A stretch of 64,000 nt of DNA from contig JAPLKG010000008.1 of assembly GCA_026388185.1 (NCBI GenBank), forward strand, positions 461,149 to 525,148. Reading direction: 5' to 3'. The position numbers were made by a program, and so were the translations under genes. The stretch's first letter is position 1; each line of letters starts with the position of its first letter. Source of the DNA: Candidatus Eisenbacteria bacterium (GTDB taxonomy: Bacteria > Eisenbacteria > RBG-16-71-46 > JAFGJU01). Shown here piece after piece: positions 28,736 to 37,451 of this stretch. Under the pieces are notes generated by a model that saw nothing but the letters and a program-made list of their open reading frames with translations, did no database searches and had not been told where the DNA came from.

Positions 28736-29152
28736 ATGCAGTTTAGGAAAAGAGTGAAGGCCCCGCCGGACATTCCACAGGCTTCGACCGCCGACGTGGC
28801 ATTCCTCCTTCTCATATTTTTTATCTCGACGACCGTGTTTGACGTGAACCAGGCCTTGACGTTGATTCTGCCTGCCAAGGGCAAGGAACCCGTGAAGATC
28901 TCCGTGAGGAATGTGGCGAGGATTGTGGTGCACGATAAGGGGAGCATCACAATAGACGGGCAGCCCATTGCCCTCGATAAACTCAAACAAGAGGTGGCGG
29001 CAAGAATCGCCGCAAACGACAAGCTGATAGTGTCTCTCGAGACGGCTCCCAAGGCCCCTTACGGAAAGATGGTGAGTGCGTTGGACAAGATCAAGCTCGC
29101 GCAGGCCACCAGAATCTCACTCGGGTTGTATACCGGGCAGGAGACGCCGTAG
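28736..29152 (+). CDS. exbD: ExbD/TolR-family protein (first copy)
   Basis: The 138-residue protein has one membrane helix (residues 20-40, ADVAFLLLIFFISTTVF) with the Asp that takes part in proton transfer in ExbD. The periplasmic domain (50-130) is typical. It lies 23 bases after exbB with an AGGTGAG site. A second, different ExbD follows; Gram-negative TonB systems with two exbD genes are known. Confidence 0.88.
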   Translation: MQFRKRVKAPPDIPQASTADVAFLLLIFFISTTVFDVNQALTLILPAKGKEPVKISVRNVARIVVHDKGSITIDGQPIALDKLKQEVAARIAANDKLIVSLETAPKAPYGKMVSALDKIKLAQATRISLGLYTGQETP

Positions 29153-29165
29153 CACCGAGAGGAAT

Positions 29166-29609
29166 GTGATCGAAGTGGAACAATGGTTGGGGAAAATAGG
29201 CGGGCCGAGGCTGAAGGTTTCCCCGTCTATTCCGACTTCTTCGACCGGCGACATTGCCATGCTTCTCATGATCTTCTTCATGTCGACGGTCATCTTCCGG
29301 GTGGAGCAGGGCATACCCATTGCGTTTCCTCGCGCGGAAGCGGGGCAAACGGTTCCCAGAGAGAACTCCGTCCGCATATGGATTGATGCCGGAGGCCGAG
29401 TGTCCATAGACGACAACATGGTTTCCGTGTCGGACATCGAGCCGATAATCTCGCGGAAACTGCAAAGGAACCCCGCGCTCATCGTTCAGTTCAACGTGGA
29501 CAGGAGAGCCAGGTACGACCTTGTTTCTGAGGCGATTGACCGCCTCAAGAGTGCCAACGCGCTGCGGGTCGCTTTCACTGCTCCGCGCAGGGAGACAGAG
29601 GAGGAGTAG
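29166..29609 (+). CDS. ExbD/TolR-family protein (second copy)
   Basis: The 147-residue product has the ExbD helix STGDIAMLLMIFFMSTVIF with the conserved Asp, and a periplasmic domain containing VWIDAGG-like strands. I chose GTG at 29166, near a GAGAGGA site; GTG at 29175 is also possible. A longer frame from 29076 would overlap the first exbD by 77 bases with unrelated residues. The TAG overlaps the GTG start of tonB. Confidence 0.85.
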   Translation: MIEVEQWLGKIGGPRLKVSPSIPTSSTGDIAMLLMIFFMSTVIFRVEQGIPIAFPRAEAGQTVPRENSVRIWIDAGGRVSIDDNMVSVSDIEPIISRKLQRNPALIVQFNVDRRARYDLVSEAIDRLKSANALRVAFTAPRRETEEE

Positions 29610-30256
29610 TGGGAGCAATAGCATTGCCTGAACTGAAGAGAAGAACGGCGTTCTTTCGAGTGAAGAAGAACTACGCCAAGGTTCTCGAAATCGGTTTTGT
29701 CGGCGCTGCGATCATCCACGCCATGATTTTCTATTTCAGTCCGCCGTACGTGCCGCACCCTTACGTTTTGCCCGAGAAGAGGATCGAGGTTCTGAACCTT
29801 CCCGAGGACATTGGAGAGGTTCCGCCCCTTCCGGAAGAGATCGAACGACCGGTGGTGCCTGCCCAGGCCGAAATATCCGACGATGTGAGTTCGGACGCCA
29901 CAATTGCACCTACGGAGTTCAATCCATTTTCGCCGCTGGCGATCCCTTCGAGCCCCGAGGCGTCCGAGGCTTTCTACGGTTACGACTCACCGCCCGAGGT
30001 CATCAGGAGTGTGAAGCCTGCGTACCCGGAGATTGCCAGGGAGACCGAGGCCGAGGGGCTGGTGCAAGTGGAGGTGACGATCGACGAGACGGGCCGAGTG
30101 ATTGACGCCAAAGTCGTTGAGAGTGACACCATTCAGATCTTGAACAACGCGGCGCTCAAGGCCGCCAGGGAGTTTCTGTTCAGACCTGCGAAACAGATGA
30201 ACGTCCCCGTGAAGTGCAGGATAGTCATTCCGTTCCGCTTCAGCCTGGGTGGCTAG
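29609..30256 (+). CDS. tonB: TonB-family energy transducer
   Basis: TonB spans from the inner membrane to outer-membrane receptors and passes on the ExbBD motor energy. An N-terminal cytoplasmic stretch is followed by a helix (residues 27-45), a Pro/Glu-rich linker (50-100), and the C-terminal TonB domain (130-215) with VKPAYPEIARETEAEGLVQV, VVESDTIQILNNAALKAA and FRPAKQMNVPV. The start is a GTG overlapping the previous stop. No TonB-dependent receptor is in the window. Confidence 0.9.
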   Translation: MGAIALPELKRRTAFFRVKKNYAKVLEIGFVGAAIIHAMIFYFSPPYVPHPYVLPEKRIEVLNLPEDIGEVPPLPEEIERPVVPAQAEISDDVSSDATIAPTEFNPFSPLAIPSSPEASEAFYGYDSPPEVIRSVKPAYPEIARETEAEGLVQVEVTIDETGRVIDAKVVESDTIQILNNAALKAAREFLFRPAKQMNVPVKCRIVIPFRFSLGG

Positions 30257-30409
30257 GCGGACAGGCGCGCCGGCTGCCTCATGCCGGAGGCGCTGAGGGA
30301 ACTTGTTTGAGGCACGTTTCGATCCAGGAAGCTTGAGAGGCGATGTGCGCGCCGCACTGCCTGCTTGAGTTTAACTGATGGTGGTATAACTGCAAAGAAG
30401 GAGGCCATG

Positions 30410-31162
30410 ATGAGTGACTTGACCACGCCGAGCGTTGAAACCACAGAAAGGACCGGCTGGATGAACTCCCTTCGCAGGGTTGTTCGCGTTGTCTACGGCC
30501 CGGCTCAGGTTTTCGGGGAATTGGATCGCCGGCCGGACTGGCTCGTTCCTCTTATCATCTGTGTGCTGGTGGCCGCGATTGGCTCGTGGATTCTTCTTCC
30601 CACCGTAATCCTCCCCGCGCAGCGCGAAGTACTGGAAAGCCGCGGCCTGACCGAGGAACAGCTCGAGGCGGCTCGACCCTGGCTCGAGGGGAGCAGGCCG
30701 TTGTACGTCGGGCTCGCGACGGCGGTTGTATTCACGGCGCTCGGGCTCGTTGTGGTGGCCGGGATTCTTTATTTGATTTGCGCCATGCTTCTGGGCGGTG
30801 ACGCCAACTTCGTCAGAACCTTTGCCGTGATAGTTTACTCTTCGGTCATCGTGGTGCCGGAGAGCCTGGTGAAGATCCCCATTCAGTTGATCACCAAGAG
30901 TGCGGAAGCCCACACGAGCCTTGCTCTCATTCTGAGTTCGCCGGGCGCTTCCAGTGTCTTTGCGTATCGCTTCCTGTATCGTTTCCTCGACCAGGTAAGT
31001 GACATGTTCGCAATCTGGAAGTTTATCCTGGTAGCTGTGGGGATCTCGGTGATGTTCAAGTTTCCGCGCCGGAAATCCTACTACGTGGTAGGCGCTCTCT
31101 GGCTGATTTGGGCTCTGGGTGTGGCAGTTGTTTCGGGACTAACGCACAGGCCTACCGGCTAG
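30410..31162 (+). CDS. Yip1-family membrane protein
   Basis: The 250-residue protein has five membrane helices in the Yip1 arrangement. Helices lie near residues 40-60, 95-120, 135-155, 195-215 and 225-245. Its N-terminal segment VRVVYGPAQVFGELDRRPDW is the family hallmark. Function in bacteria is unknown. ATG at 30410 has an AAGGAGG site five bases upstream; an ATG at 30407 is too close to it. A TGGTATAAC sequence at 30382-30390 resembles an extended -10 element. Confidence 0.75.
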   Translation: MSDLTTPSVETTERTGWMNSLRRVVRVVYGPAQVFGELDRRPDWLVPLIICVLVAAIGSWILLPTVILPAQREVLESRGLTEEQLEAARPWLEGSRPLYVGLATAVVFTALGLVVVAGILYLICAMLLGGDANFVRTFAVIVYSSVIVVPESLVKIPIQLITKSAEAHTSLALILSSPGASSVFAYRFLYRFLDQVSDMFAIWKFILVAVGISVMFKFPRRKSYYVVGALWLIWALGVAVVSGLTHRPTG

Positions 31163-31270
31163 AGGCGCTCCGGAATAAGCTGGAACCACTTGGGCCGAAA
31201 ATACGTATCTAGAGGCTGGAGGTGTAACCTGCGCAGAAGTCTCGCGCGAATGCTTCCAGGAGGGAGTTTG

Positions 31271-32635
31271 ATGTATTGGAAATTGCGTCGGTGCCTGTCT
31301 CTTGTGCTGTTCCTTGCCGTTTGTGGGATTGCGACCTTGCCGCTCCAGAGCGCTGCATCGCGTGCCAACCTTCCGGTCCTGCCGGAAGGGGCGCTCACTG
31401 TTTCCAAGTGCGTTGAGATTGCCATCGCGAGAAACTTCTCCGTTGTCAGCGCAAGCGAGAATGTGAACGAATCCATCGGCGCCCAGATCGCTGCAATAGG
31501 CGGACTCGCCCCGTCCGTCACGGCCGGTGCGGGCTTCGGCAGGCGTATCCAGGGGCCCACGGAGAGCTACTACCCGGAATATGACATCACGGTCTTGAGC
31601 TCCGGTAGCACCTCCGATTCCTACTACTACACCTTTCAGGCGACTCAGAACCTTATCAGCGTTCCTGACTGGGCACGATTTTCGAGCGCATCCCATTCCG
31701 TGCGTGCCTCGCGACATTCGCTAGACGCTGCGAAGCAGAGCGCGGTCTACCAGGTCAAGTTACAGTTTTATGAGCTCCTCAAGTCCATGAAGCTCGCGGA
31801 GGTCAGCAAGACCGCGATGCAGTTGAGCCGTGACGAATTGGATCGGGCAAAGGCGCTGTACGAAGTGGGATCCGTCGCCAAGAGCGACGTGCTCAAGGCC
31901 GAGGTCAGGGTCTCACAGAGCGAACTCTCACTCATCGCCGCAGACAACAAGGTGAAACTTGAGCGCTCGAGATTGGCTAAATTGCTGGGTCTACCCGTGG
32001 ACAGTCCCATCAACATAGACGAGAACCTTGGGGAAGAGACACCGCAGGTGCAGGTTGAAGATTCGGTCCGCAAGGCGCTCGAACGGAGACCGGACCTCCT
32101 TGCGGTGAGGGAGAACTTGAAGGGGGCCAAGGCGTCAGTCCTCGCTTCAAAGGCGGGCAGACTTCCGACTGCTTACACCAGCTTCTCGTACAATTGGTCT
32201 GATAACGAGTTTCCGAGGACCGAAGCGGCACGAGACAAGAATTACTACTGGTCCGTACGACTTGGTATCAGCGTGCCCTTGTTCGACGGCCTGGCGACGA
32301 CGGCGAGCGTTCGACAGGCGAGAGCTCGCGCAGCAATTGCAGACAACAACGTGCGTGACAGCGAGCTTCAGACTGCCCTTGACGTGAAAGAGGCAATGCT
32401 GGGACTCGATCAGGCGACGCAAACGATAAAGGCATCCAAGACCGGATTGGCCAGCGCGGAAGAAGACTACAGGCTTTCGCGCGAGAGGTACGACGTGGGA
32501 TCGGGAACAATGCTGGAACTGCTGAACGCCGAGGTGAGCCTCTCCCAGGCGAGAAGCTCCTACGTCGAAGCTGTGGCAAGTTTGAGGGAAGCCGAGGCTC
32601 TATTTGAAAAGGCAACGGGTCAGCCGGTGAAGTAA
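31271..32635 (+). CDS. tolC: TolC-family outer-membrane efflux protein
   Basis: TolC-type proteins form the outer-membrane exit duct of tripartite exporters. The 454-residue product has a signal peptide (residues 1-27). Two TolC repeats follow, each with long alpha-helical stretches (e.g. LYEVGSVAKSDVLKAEVRVS and RYDVGSGTMLELLNAEVSLS), the duplicated helix-turn typical of the family. I chose the ATG at 31271 because an AGGAGGGAG site precedes it and the signal peptide starts there. An upstream frame from 31190 adds an unlikely basic leader. It is first in an export operon. Confidence 0.88.
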   Translation: MYWKLRRCLSLVLFLAVCGIATLPLQSAASRANLPVLPEGALTVSKCVEIAIARNFSVVSASENVNESIGAQIAAIGGLAPSVTAGAGFGRRIQGPTESYYPEYDITVLSSGSTSDSYYYTFQATQNLISVPDWARFSSASHSVRASRHSLDAAKQSAVYQVKLQFYELLKSMKLAEVSKTAMQLSRDELDRAKALYEVGSVAKSDVLKAEVRVSQSELSLIAADNKVKLERSRLAKLLGLPVDSPINIDENLGEETPQVQVEDSVRKALERRPDLLAVRENLKGAKASVLASKAGRLPTAYTSFSYNWSDNEFPRTEAARDKNYYWSVRLGISVPLFDGLATTASVRQARARAAIADNNVRDSELQTALDVKEAMLGLDQATQTIKASKTGLASAEEDYRLSRERYDVGSGTMLELLNAEVSLSQARSSYVEAVASLREAEALFEKATGQPVK

Positions 32636-32663
32636 TACCCGCGGCCACGGAGGAACAAAGCGA

Positions 32664-34133
32664 ATGAAGCTGGGACGAAAGAGAGTATTGATCGGGGCGG
32701 CCGTCGTGCTGGTGATTTTGTTCATCATCGTCGGCAATCTGAGGCGCAGCTCGGAGAAGGCTCTCGGAGTACAAATCTCAAAGGTCACAAAAGGCACCAT
32801 AACGTCTACCGTGAGAGCGCCCGGAAAAATAAGGCCCGAGACCAAGGTTGAGATTAGCGCGAGCTTGCCCGGTCAGATTGTGAATTTGCCGGTGCATGAG
32901 GGGCAGTGGGTTGAACAGGGTCAGTTGCTTCTCCAGTTGGACAGGTCGGAGTACGTCGCCCAGGTGGAGCAGAGCAAGGCGGCGCTCGGGAACGCCAAGG
33001 CGAGTCTGAGCCTCGCTCAGGCGTCGCTTGCCCAGGCAAAGTCAGTGTACGAGAGAAAGAAGGTCCTCTCGGAGAAGAATCTTTCTTCTCCCGAGGAGCT
33101 CGAGAGTGCAAGAACGCAGTACGACGTGCAGGGGGCCCAAGTTGAAGCAGCGAGACAGATGGTGGCCCAGGCGGCCGCCGCTCTCAATATCGCGCAGGAC
33201 AATCTGAAGAAGACGACGTTTCTTGCACCCCAGGCGGGCGTGGTGTCCGAACTCAACGTGGAAAAGGGTGAGATAGTCGTTGTCGGCACCATGAACATGG
33301 CGGGCACGGTGATAATGACCGTGGCAGACCTTGCCCACATGCAGGTCGAGTGCGACGTGGACGAGACCGACGTCGTGAGCATAGAAAAGGGTCAACGGGC
33401 GAAGGTGTTCGTTGACGCGTTTCCCGATACGGTGCTCGAGGGGACAGTTGTGGAAATAGGGAGCTCCGGACAGAAGGCGTCTGCCGCGTCCGACGCCTCC
33501 GCCACAGACTTCACGGTGAAGTTGAGTCTGGAGCCTGGCTCCATGGGTCTTAAGCCGGACATGACCGCGGACGCAGAGATAACTACTGCGACCCACACCG
33601 ATGCCTTGAGGCTTCCCATTCAGGCCATAGTCGTGCGCGACAAGAAGACCGTGGACAAATGGACGTCCAAGCGCAGCGAAGAGTCCAAGAAGGGCGTGAA
33701 AGGCAAAACCGCCACGGTGAAGGGGCCGAAGAAGGAGAAGGGCGGGCAGAAAGCGGAGGAAACAACCAAAGTGGCAAGCGCAGCGAAGCCGGAGGGGAAG
33801 GTTGAGAAGGCGAGCGCAGCGAAGGCCGACAGCGCTGCACAGCGTGACACGTCCGCGTCGCCCGGCGCCTCGGGCACAGGCAAACCTGCCTCCGACGAAG
33901 TGACGGGTGTCTTTGTGGTGGACGGCCAGACTGTTAAGTTTGTGCCTGTAGAAACCGGCATCATGAGCGAAACCGACGTAGAAATCTTGAAGGGAATCTC
34001 TCAGGATGCGCGCATCGTTACTGGGCCGTTCAGGGTCTTGAGGGACCTCAAGGACGGACAGAAAGTGAAAGAGGAGAAGAAGGAGAAGGAAGACGCGAAC
34101 AGCAAGGGGAAGAAGCAGAAAGTGGCCGACTAG
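32664..34133 (+). CDS. macA: MacA/HlyD-family periplasmic adaptor with a Lys/Ala-rich insertion
   Basis: The adaptor links the inner-membrane ABC complex to TolC. An N-terminal helix (residues 7-25), the biotinyl-lipoyl half GQIVNLPVHEGQWVEQGQLL, a coiled-coil hairpin (90-185), the second lipoyl half and a beta-barrel domain (205-320) are in order. Residues 330-410 are a Lys/Ala/Ser-rich low-complexity insert that splits the barrel from the last domain (VFVVDGQTVKFVPV onward). The C-terminal tail is again Lys/Glu-rich. At 489 residues it is about 100 longer than E. coli MacA (371), mostly from this insert. Confidence 0.88.
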   Translation: MKLGRKRVLIGAAVVLVILFIIVGNLRRSSEKALGVQISKVTKGTITSTVRAPGKIRPETKVEISASLPGQIVNLPVHEGQWVEQGQLLLQLDRSEYVAQVEQSKAALGNAKASLSLAQASLAQAKSVYERKKVLSEKNLSSPEELESARTQYDVQGAQVEAARQMVAQAAAALNIAQDNLKKTTFLAPQAGVVSELNVEKGEIVVVGTMNMAGTVIMTVADLAHMQVECDVDETDVVSIEKGQRAKVFVDAFPDTVLEGTVVEIGSSGQKASAASDASATDFTVKLSLEPGSMGLKPDMTADAEITTATHTDALRLPIQAIVVRDKKTVDKWTSKRSEESKKGVKGKTATVKGPKKEKGGQKAEETTKVASAAKPEGKVEKASAAKADSAAQRDTSASPGASGTGKPASDEVTGVFVVDGQTVKFVPVETGIMSETDVEILKGISQDARIVTGPFRVLRDLKDGQKVKEEKKEKEDANSKGKKQKVAD

Positions 34134-34200
34134 CTTCCTCCGATATGACGTAGCAGGTCTGGCTGTGTGTCAGGCCCGCCGGTGCGACAGAGGAGAATGA

Positions 34201-34884
34201 ATGCCCAATCTGATCGAGCTAAAACAGGTCAAGAAGGTGTACAACGTGGGCGCAGAAGACGTTCATGCGCTCGACGGGATCGACCTTGACATCGGTACGA
34301 ACGACTACGTCGCCATAATGGGGCCCTCCGGCTCCGGCAAGTCGACGTTGATGAACATCATAGGTTGTCTGGATACCCCCACGAGCGGCTCGTACCTGTT
34401 CGGCGGCCAGGAGGTCAAGGATCTCTCAGACGACGAGCTCGCGCGCATAAGAAATCGAAAGATAGGTTTTGTGTTCCAGACCTTCAATCTGCTTCCGCGC
34501 GCCGACACCACTCACAACGTCGAGCTTCCTCTGATCTACGCGGGTGTTCAGCGGGCAGAACGGAAACGGCGGGTCGAAATGGCCCTCGAAGCCGTCGGAC
34601 TTGTTGAGAGAGCCAAGCATCGCCCGGCAGAACTCTCCGGAGGTCAGCGCCAGCGTGCGGCCATAGCGCGTGCGCTCGTGAACGAGCCTTCCGTAATACT
34701 TGCGGACGAACCTACAGGAAACCTGGACAGCAAAACGGGCGAGGAAATAATGCAGGCCTTCGAGAAGATCCACAAGGCCGGTAACGCCATCATTCTCGTC
34801 ACACACGAAGAATACATAGCAGAACACGCAGGACGTATCGTCAGGCTGAGGGACGGCCTGATCGAGTCCGACAAACTGCTCTGA
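34201..34884 (+). CDS. macB: MacB/LolD-type ABC ATPase
   Basis: The cytoplasmic ATPase of a mechanotransmission-type ABC system. Walker [10 protein letters not shown], the LolD/MacB motif at [22 protein letters not shown], signature LSGGQRQR, Walker [13 protein letters not shown] and H-loop LVTHE are all intact. At 227 residues it is a stand-alone ATPase, unlike E. coli MacB, which is fused to its permease. Adjacent genes supply two separate permeases. Confidence 0.9.
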   Translation: MPNLIELKQVKKVYNVGAEDVHALDGIDLDIGTNDYVAIMGPSGSGKSTLMNIIGCLDTPTSGSYLFGGQEVKDLSDDELARIRNRKIGFVFQTFNLLPRADTTHNVELPLIYAGVQRAERKRRVEMALEAVGLVERAKHRPAELSGGQRQRAAIARALVNEPSVILADEPTGNLDSKTGEEIMQAFEKIHKAGNAIILVTHEEYIAEHAGRIVRLRDGLIESDKLL

Positions 34885-34901
34885 CGGAGCGGGGGTACCT
34901 C

Positions 34902-36119
34902 TTGCAGGTTTCTGAGAGCTTCCGCATAGCGGTTTCGACCCTCAGGGCTCACAAGGTCAGATCCTTGTTGACTGTCCTGGGAACAGTGATAGGCGTCCTC
35001 TCCGTTGTGACCATAGTGTCCATCATAGAGGGCATGAACAAGTACGTCTCCGAAAAGCTCGTGTCGGAGGGGTCCAACACCTTCTACGTGGACCAGTTCG
35101 GCATGATTACGAACTATGAAGATTACCTGGAAGCCCTGAAGAGAAAGCCGCTCACGCTCGACGACGCCCGCGCGCTGGAGCGCCTTTCGCCGTCCGTAGA
35201 GGCCGCCGGGGCAGTTTCGACCAGCGTGAAGGAGGTTCGGTACAGATCCAAGACCGCCGCCGGAGTCAGCGTGCTCGGTGTCGACGAGAGCTACGAGTCC
35301 GTTCAGGAGGTCGACGTGGAGTCGGGCAGGCTTCTCTCGCGCGAGGACGTCCTGCGAAGACGGCCTACTTGCGTTGTCGGTGCGGACGTCGTGAAGAAAC
35401 TCTTCAGTGGCGTAGACCCGCTCGGCAAGGAAGTGCGCGTCGGCCGTCACACTTACAGAATCGTCGGGGTCGGCGAGAAGAAGGGTAGCCTTCTCGGCCA
35501 AAGCCAGGATAGCTACGTTATGATGCCCATCACGTCGTTTCAGAAGGCGTTTGGCTCGAGGTCGCCCGTCACAATTGTGGCAAAGGCCAGAGATCAGGCC
35601 AGCCTGGAACTCGCGCAGGACGAGGCGAGGTCGATCATGAGGGCCAGAAGAAAAGTGCCTTTCTCCAAGCCGGACGACTTCAGCATCATGAGCGCCGAGA
35701 CGTTCATGGAAATCTACAGGAAATTCACGTCCACGGCTTACCTGGTGACGGTGGGGATTGCGGCCATTTCCCTCGTGGTGGGTGGAATCGTGATCATGAA
35801 CATAATGCTTGTCTCCGTGACGGAGAGGACGAAGGAGATAGGGATAAGAAAGGCGGTCGGAGGGACGAGCGGCGACATAATGGTACAGTTCCTCATAGAA
35901 TCTCTGCTTCTTTCGGGCTCGGGTGGTGCGATAGGTGTTCTGTTCGGCGTTGCCATTGCCTTGCTGATATCCCACGTGACGCCTCTGCCGGCGACGATTC
36001 GTGCCTGGGCGATCATCATGGGGCTCGTGGTCGCGTGCGGCGTCGGTGTCTTTTTCGGAATATACCCGGCTGCTCGGGCCGCAAAGCAGGATCCCATAGT
36101 CGCGCTACGGTATGAGTAG
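34902..36119 (+). CDS. FtsX/MacB-type permease, first copy
   Basis: The 405-residue permease has the family layout. One N-terminal helix (RSLLTVLGTVIGVLSVVTIV, residues 18-40) is followed by a large periplasmic MacB domain (50-270) and three C-terminal helices. VTERTKEIGIRKAVG lies between the second and third of these four helices. The C terminus ends PAARAAKQDPIVALRYE, as usual. The start is TTG at 34902, 17 bases after the ATPase stop. It differs clearly from the second permease. Confidence 0.88.
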   Translation: MQVSESFRIAVSTLRAHKVRSLLTVLGTVIGVLSVVTIVSIIEGMNKYVSEKLVSEGSNTFYVDQFGMITNYEDYLEALKRKPLTLDDARALERLSPSVEAAGAVSTSVKEVRYRSKTAAGVSVLGVDESYESVQEVDVESGRLLSREDVLRRRPTCVVGADVVKKLFSGVDPLGKEVRVGRHTYRIVGVGEKKGSLLGQSQDSYVMMPITSFQKAFGSRSPVTIVAKARDQASLELAQDEARSIMRARRKVPFSKPDDFSIMSAETFMEIYRKFTSTAYLVTVGIAAISLVVGGIVIMNIMLVSVTERTKEIGIRKAVGGTSGDIMVQFLIESLLLSGSGGAIGVLFGVAIALLISHVTPLPATIRAWAIIMGLVVACGVGVFFGIYPAARAAKQDPIVALRYE

Positions 36120-36199
36120 TCGCGGGAGGCGCGTACCGCGGTAGGCGTGGACGCGAGTGGGCGACACCCAGCGGCTTCTGCAAGTTGATCGGAGTCACG

Positions 36200-37435
36200 A
36201 TGCCTATCAGAACCGGATTGTTGAAAGAGACCGTGGGGATGGCGCTCTCTTCGCTGCGAACTCACAAACTTAGGGCCGGGCTCACGGTTCTGGGCGTCGT
36301 CATCGGCATCACCTCCCTCGTCGGGATGGTTTCCCTCGTTCAGGGCCTCAACCGCAGCATGGCACAACAAATCAGGTCTCTCGGCACCTCGGTCATATAC
36401 GTCAGGAAATTCGAACCCGGTCTCTTCGTCGGTGAGCTGCCGGATAGTCTCAGACACAGGCGGGACTTCAAAGTCGAGGACGCGGCGGCAATCCAGGCCC
36501 TGTGCCCGTCCGTGGTGGCGGCCGTGCCGTTGACATACACCATGGCCAAGCTCAAGTACAGGAACGCCGAGACCAACCTTGCCGAGATAGTGGGGAGCGA
36601 CCCCGGCTATCTCGAAATTCATGAACTGGGAATCTCCGCGGGGAGATGTTTCACGCAGGAGGAACTGCTGCACAAGGCCGACGTTTGTCTTCTGGGCCAG
36701 AGCCTCCTCGAAACGCTGTTCCCGAGCGGTCTGGCTCTGGGGCACTGGGTCTTGATAGGAGGAAAGCGTTTTCTCGTCGTGGGCGAACTCGAGAAGCGGG
36801 GGAATTTTCTCGGGCAGAATCAGGACAACTACGTGCTCATGCCGCACTCCACCTTGAAGAAAAGGTTCGGGAGCGAACTCGAAACATACATTGACGCAAA
36901 ATCGGTGAGCGTCGAGGCGACCGATCAGGCGATCGACGAAATCACGGATCTGCTCAGGCGAAGGCGCGGCATCCCGGCCAACGGTTTCTCGGATTTCGGT
37001 GTGTTCACTGAAGACGTGCTCATGGATCTCTATCACAAGATAACCGGAACCTTCTACATAGTCATGATAGCCATCTCTTCTATAGCCTTGATGGTCGGAG
37101 GCGTCGGAGTCACAAACATAATGTTCGTGTCGGTGACGGAGAGGACCCGAGAGATAGGACTGCGGATGGCCGTCGGTGCGCGCAGAAAGGACGTTCTGAT
37201 TCAGTTCCTCACGGAGGCGGTCTTTCTTACGGCCACGGGAGGGGCGGTGGGGATTGCGCTCGGAGTGAGTGTGGGCTGGCTGGTTGAGAAGCTGGTACAC
37301 ATTCCGTCTGCGGCGCCGTTCTGGGCGCTCGCGCTGGGCTTTGCGTTCTCTTCGGCCGTGGGTCTCTTCTTCGGGATATATCCCGCTGTGAAGGCTGCAA
37401 GAATGGATCCCGTGGCGGCACTGCGGTACGAATAG
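36200..37435 (+). CDS. FtsX/MacB-type permease, second copy
   Basis: The 411-residue permease has the same layout as the gene before it: helix 1 near residues 20-42 (RAGLTVLGVVIGITSLVGMV), the periplasmic domain, three C-terminal helices, VTERTREIGLRMAVGARRKDV and the end PAVKAARMDPVAALRYE. The periplasmic domains of the two copies share little apparent sequence, so a heterodimer is plausible. ATG at 36200 has GGAG five bases upstream and is preferred to a TTG at 36185. Confidence 0.88.
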   Translation: MPIRTGLLKETVGMALSSLRTHKLRAGLTVLGVVIGITSLVGMVSLVQGLNRSMAQQIRSLGTSVIYVRKFEPGLFVGELPDSLRHRRDFKVEDAAAIQALCPSVVAAVPLTYTMAKLKYRNAETNLAEIVGSDPGYLEIHELGISAGRCFTQEELLHKADVCLLGQSLLETLFPSGLALGHWVLIGGKRFLVVGELEKRGNFLGQNQDNYVLMPHSTLKKRFGSELETYIDAKSVSVEATDQAIDEITDLLRRRRGIPANGFSDFGVFTEDVLMDLYHKITGTFYIVMIAISSIALMVGGVGVTNIMFVSVTERTREIGLRMAVGARRKDVLIQFLTEAVFLTATGGAVGIALGVSVGWLVEKLVHIPSAAPFWALALGFAFSSAVGLFFGIYPAVKAARMDPVAALRYE

Positions 37436-37451
37436 GGACTCTAGAAACAAG

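Noticed and set aside
35738-37450. Long minus-strand open frame of 570 codons
   Set aside because: It is antisense to the two MacB-type permeases, which have clear family motifs; its residues show no domain pattern.
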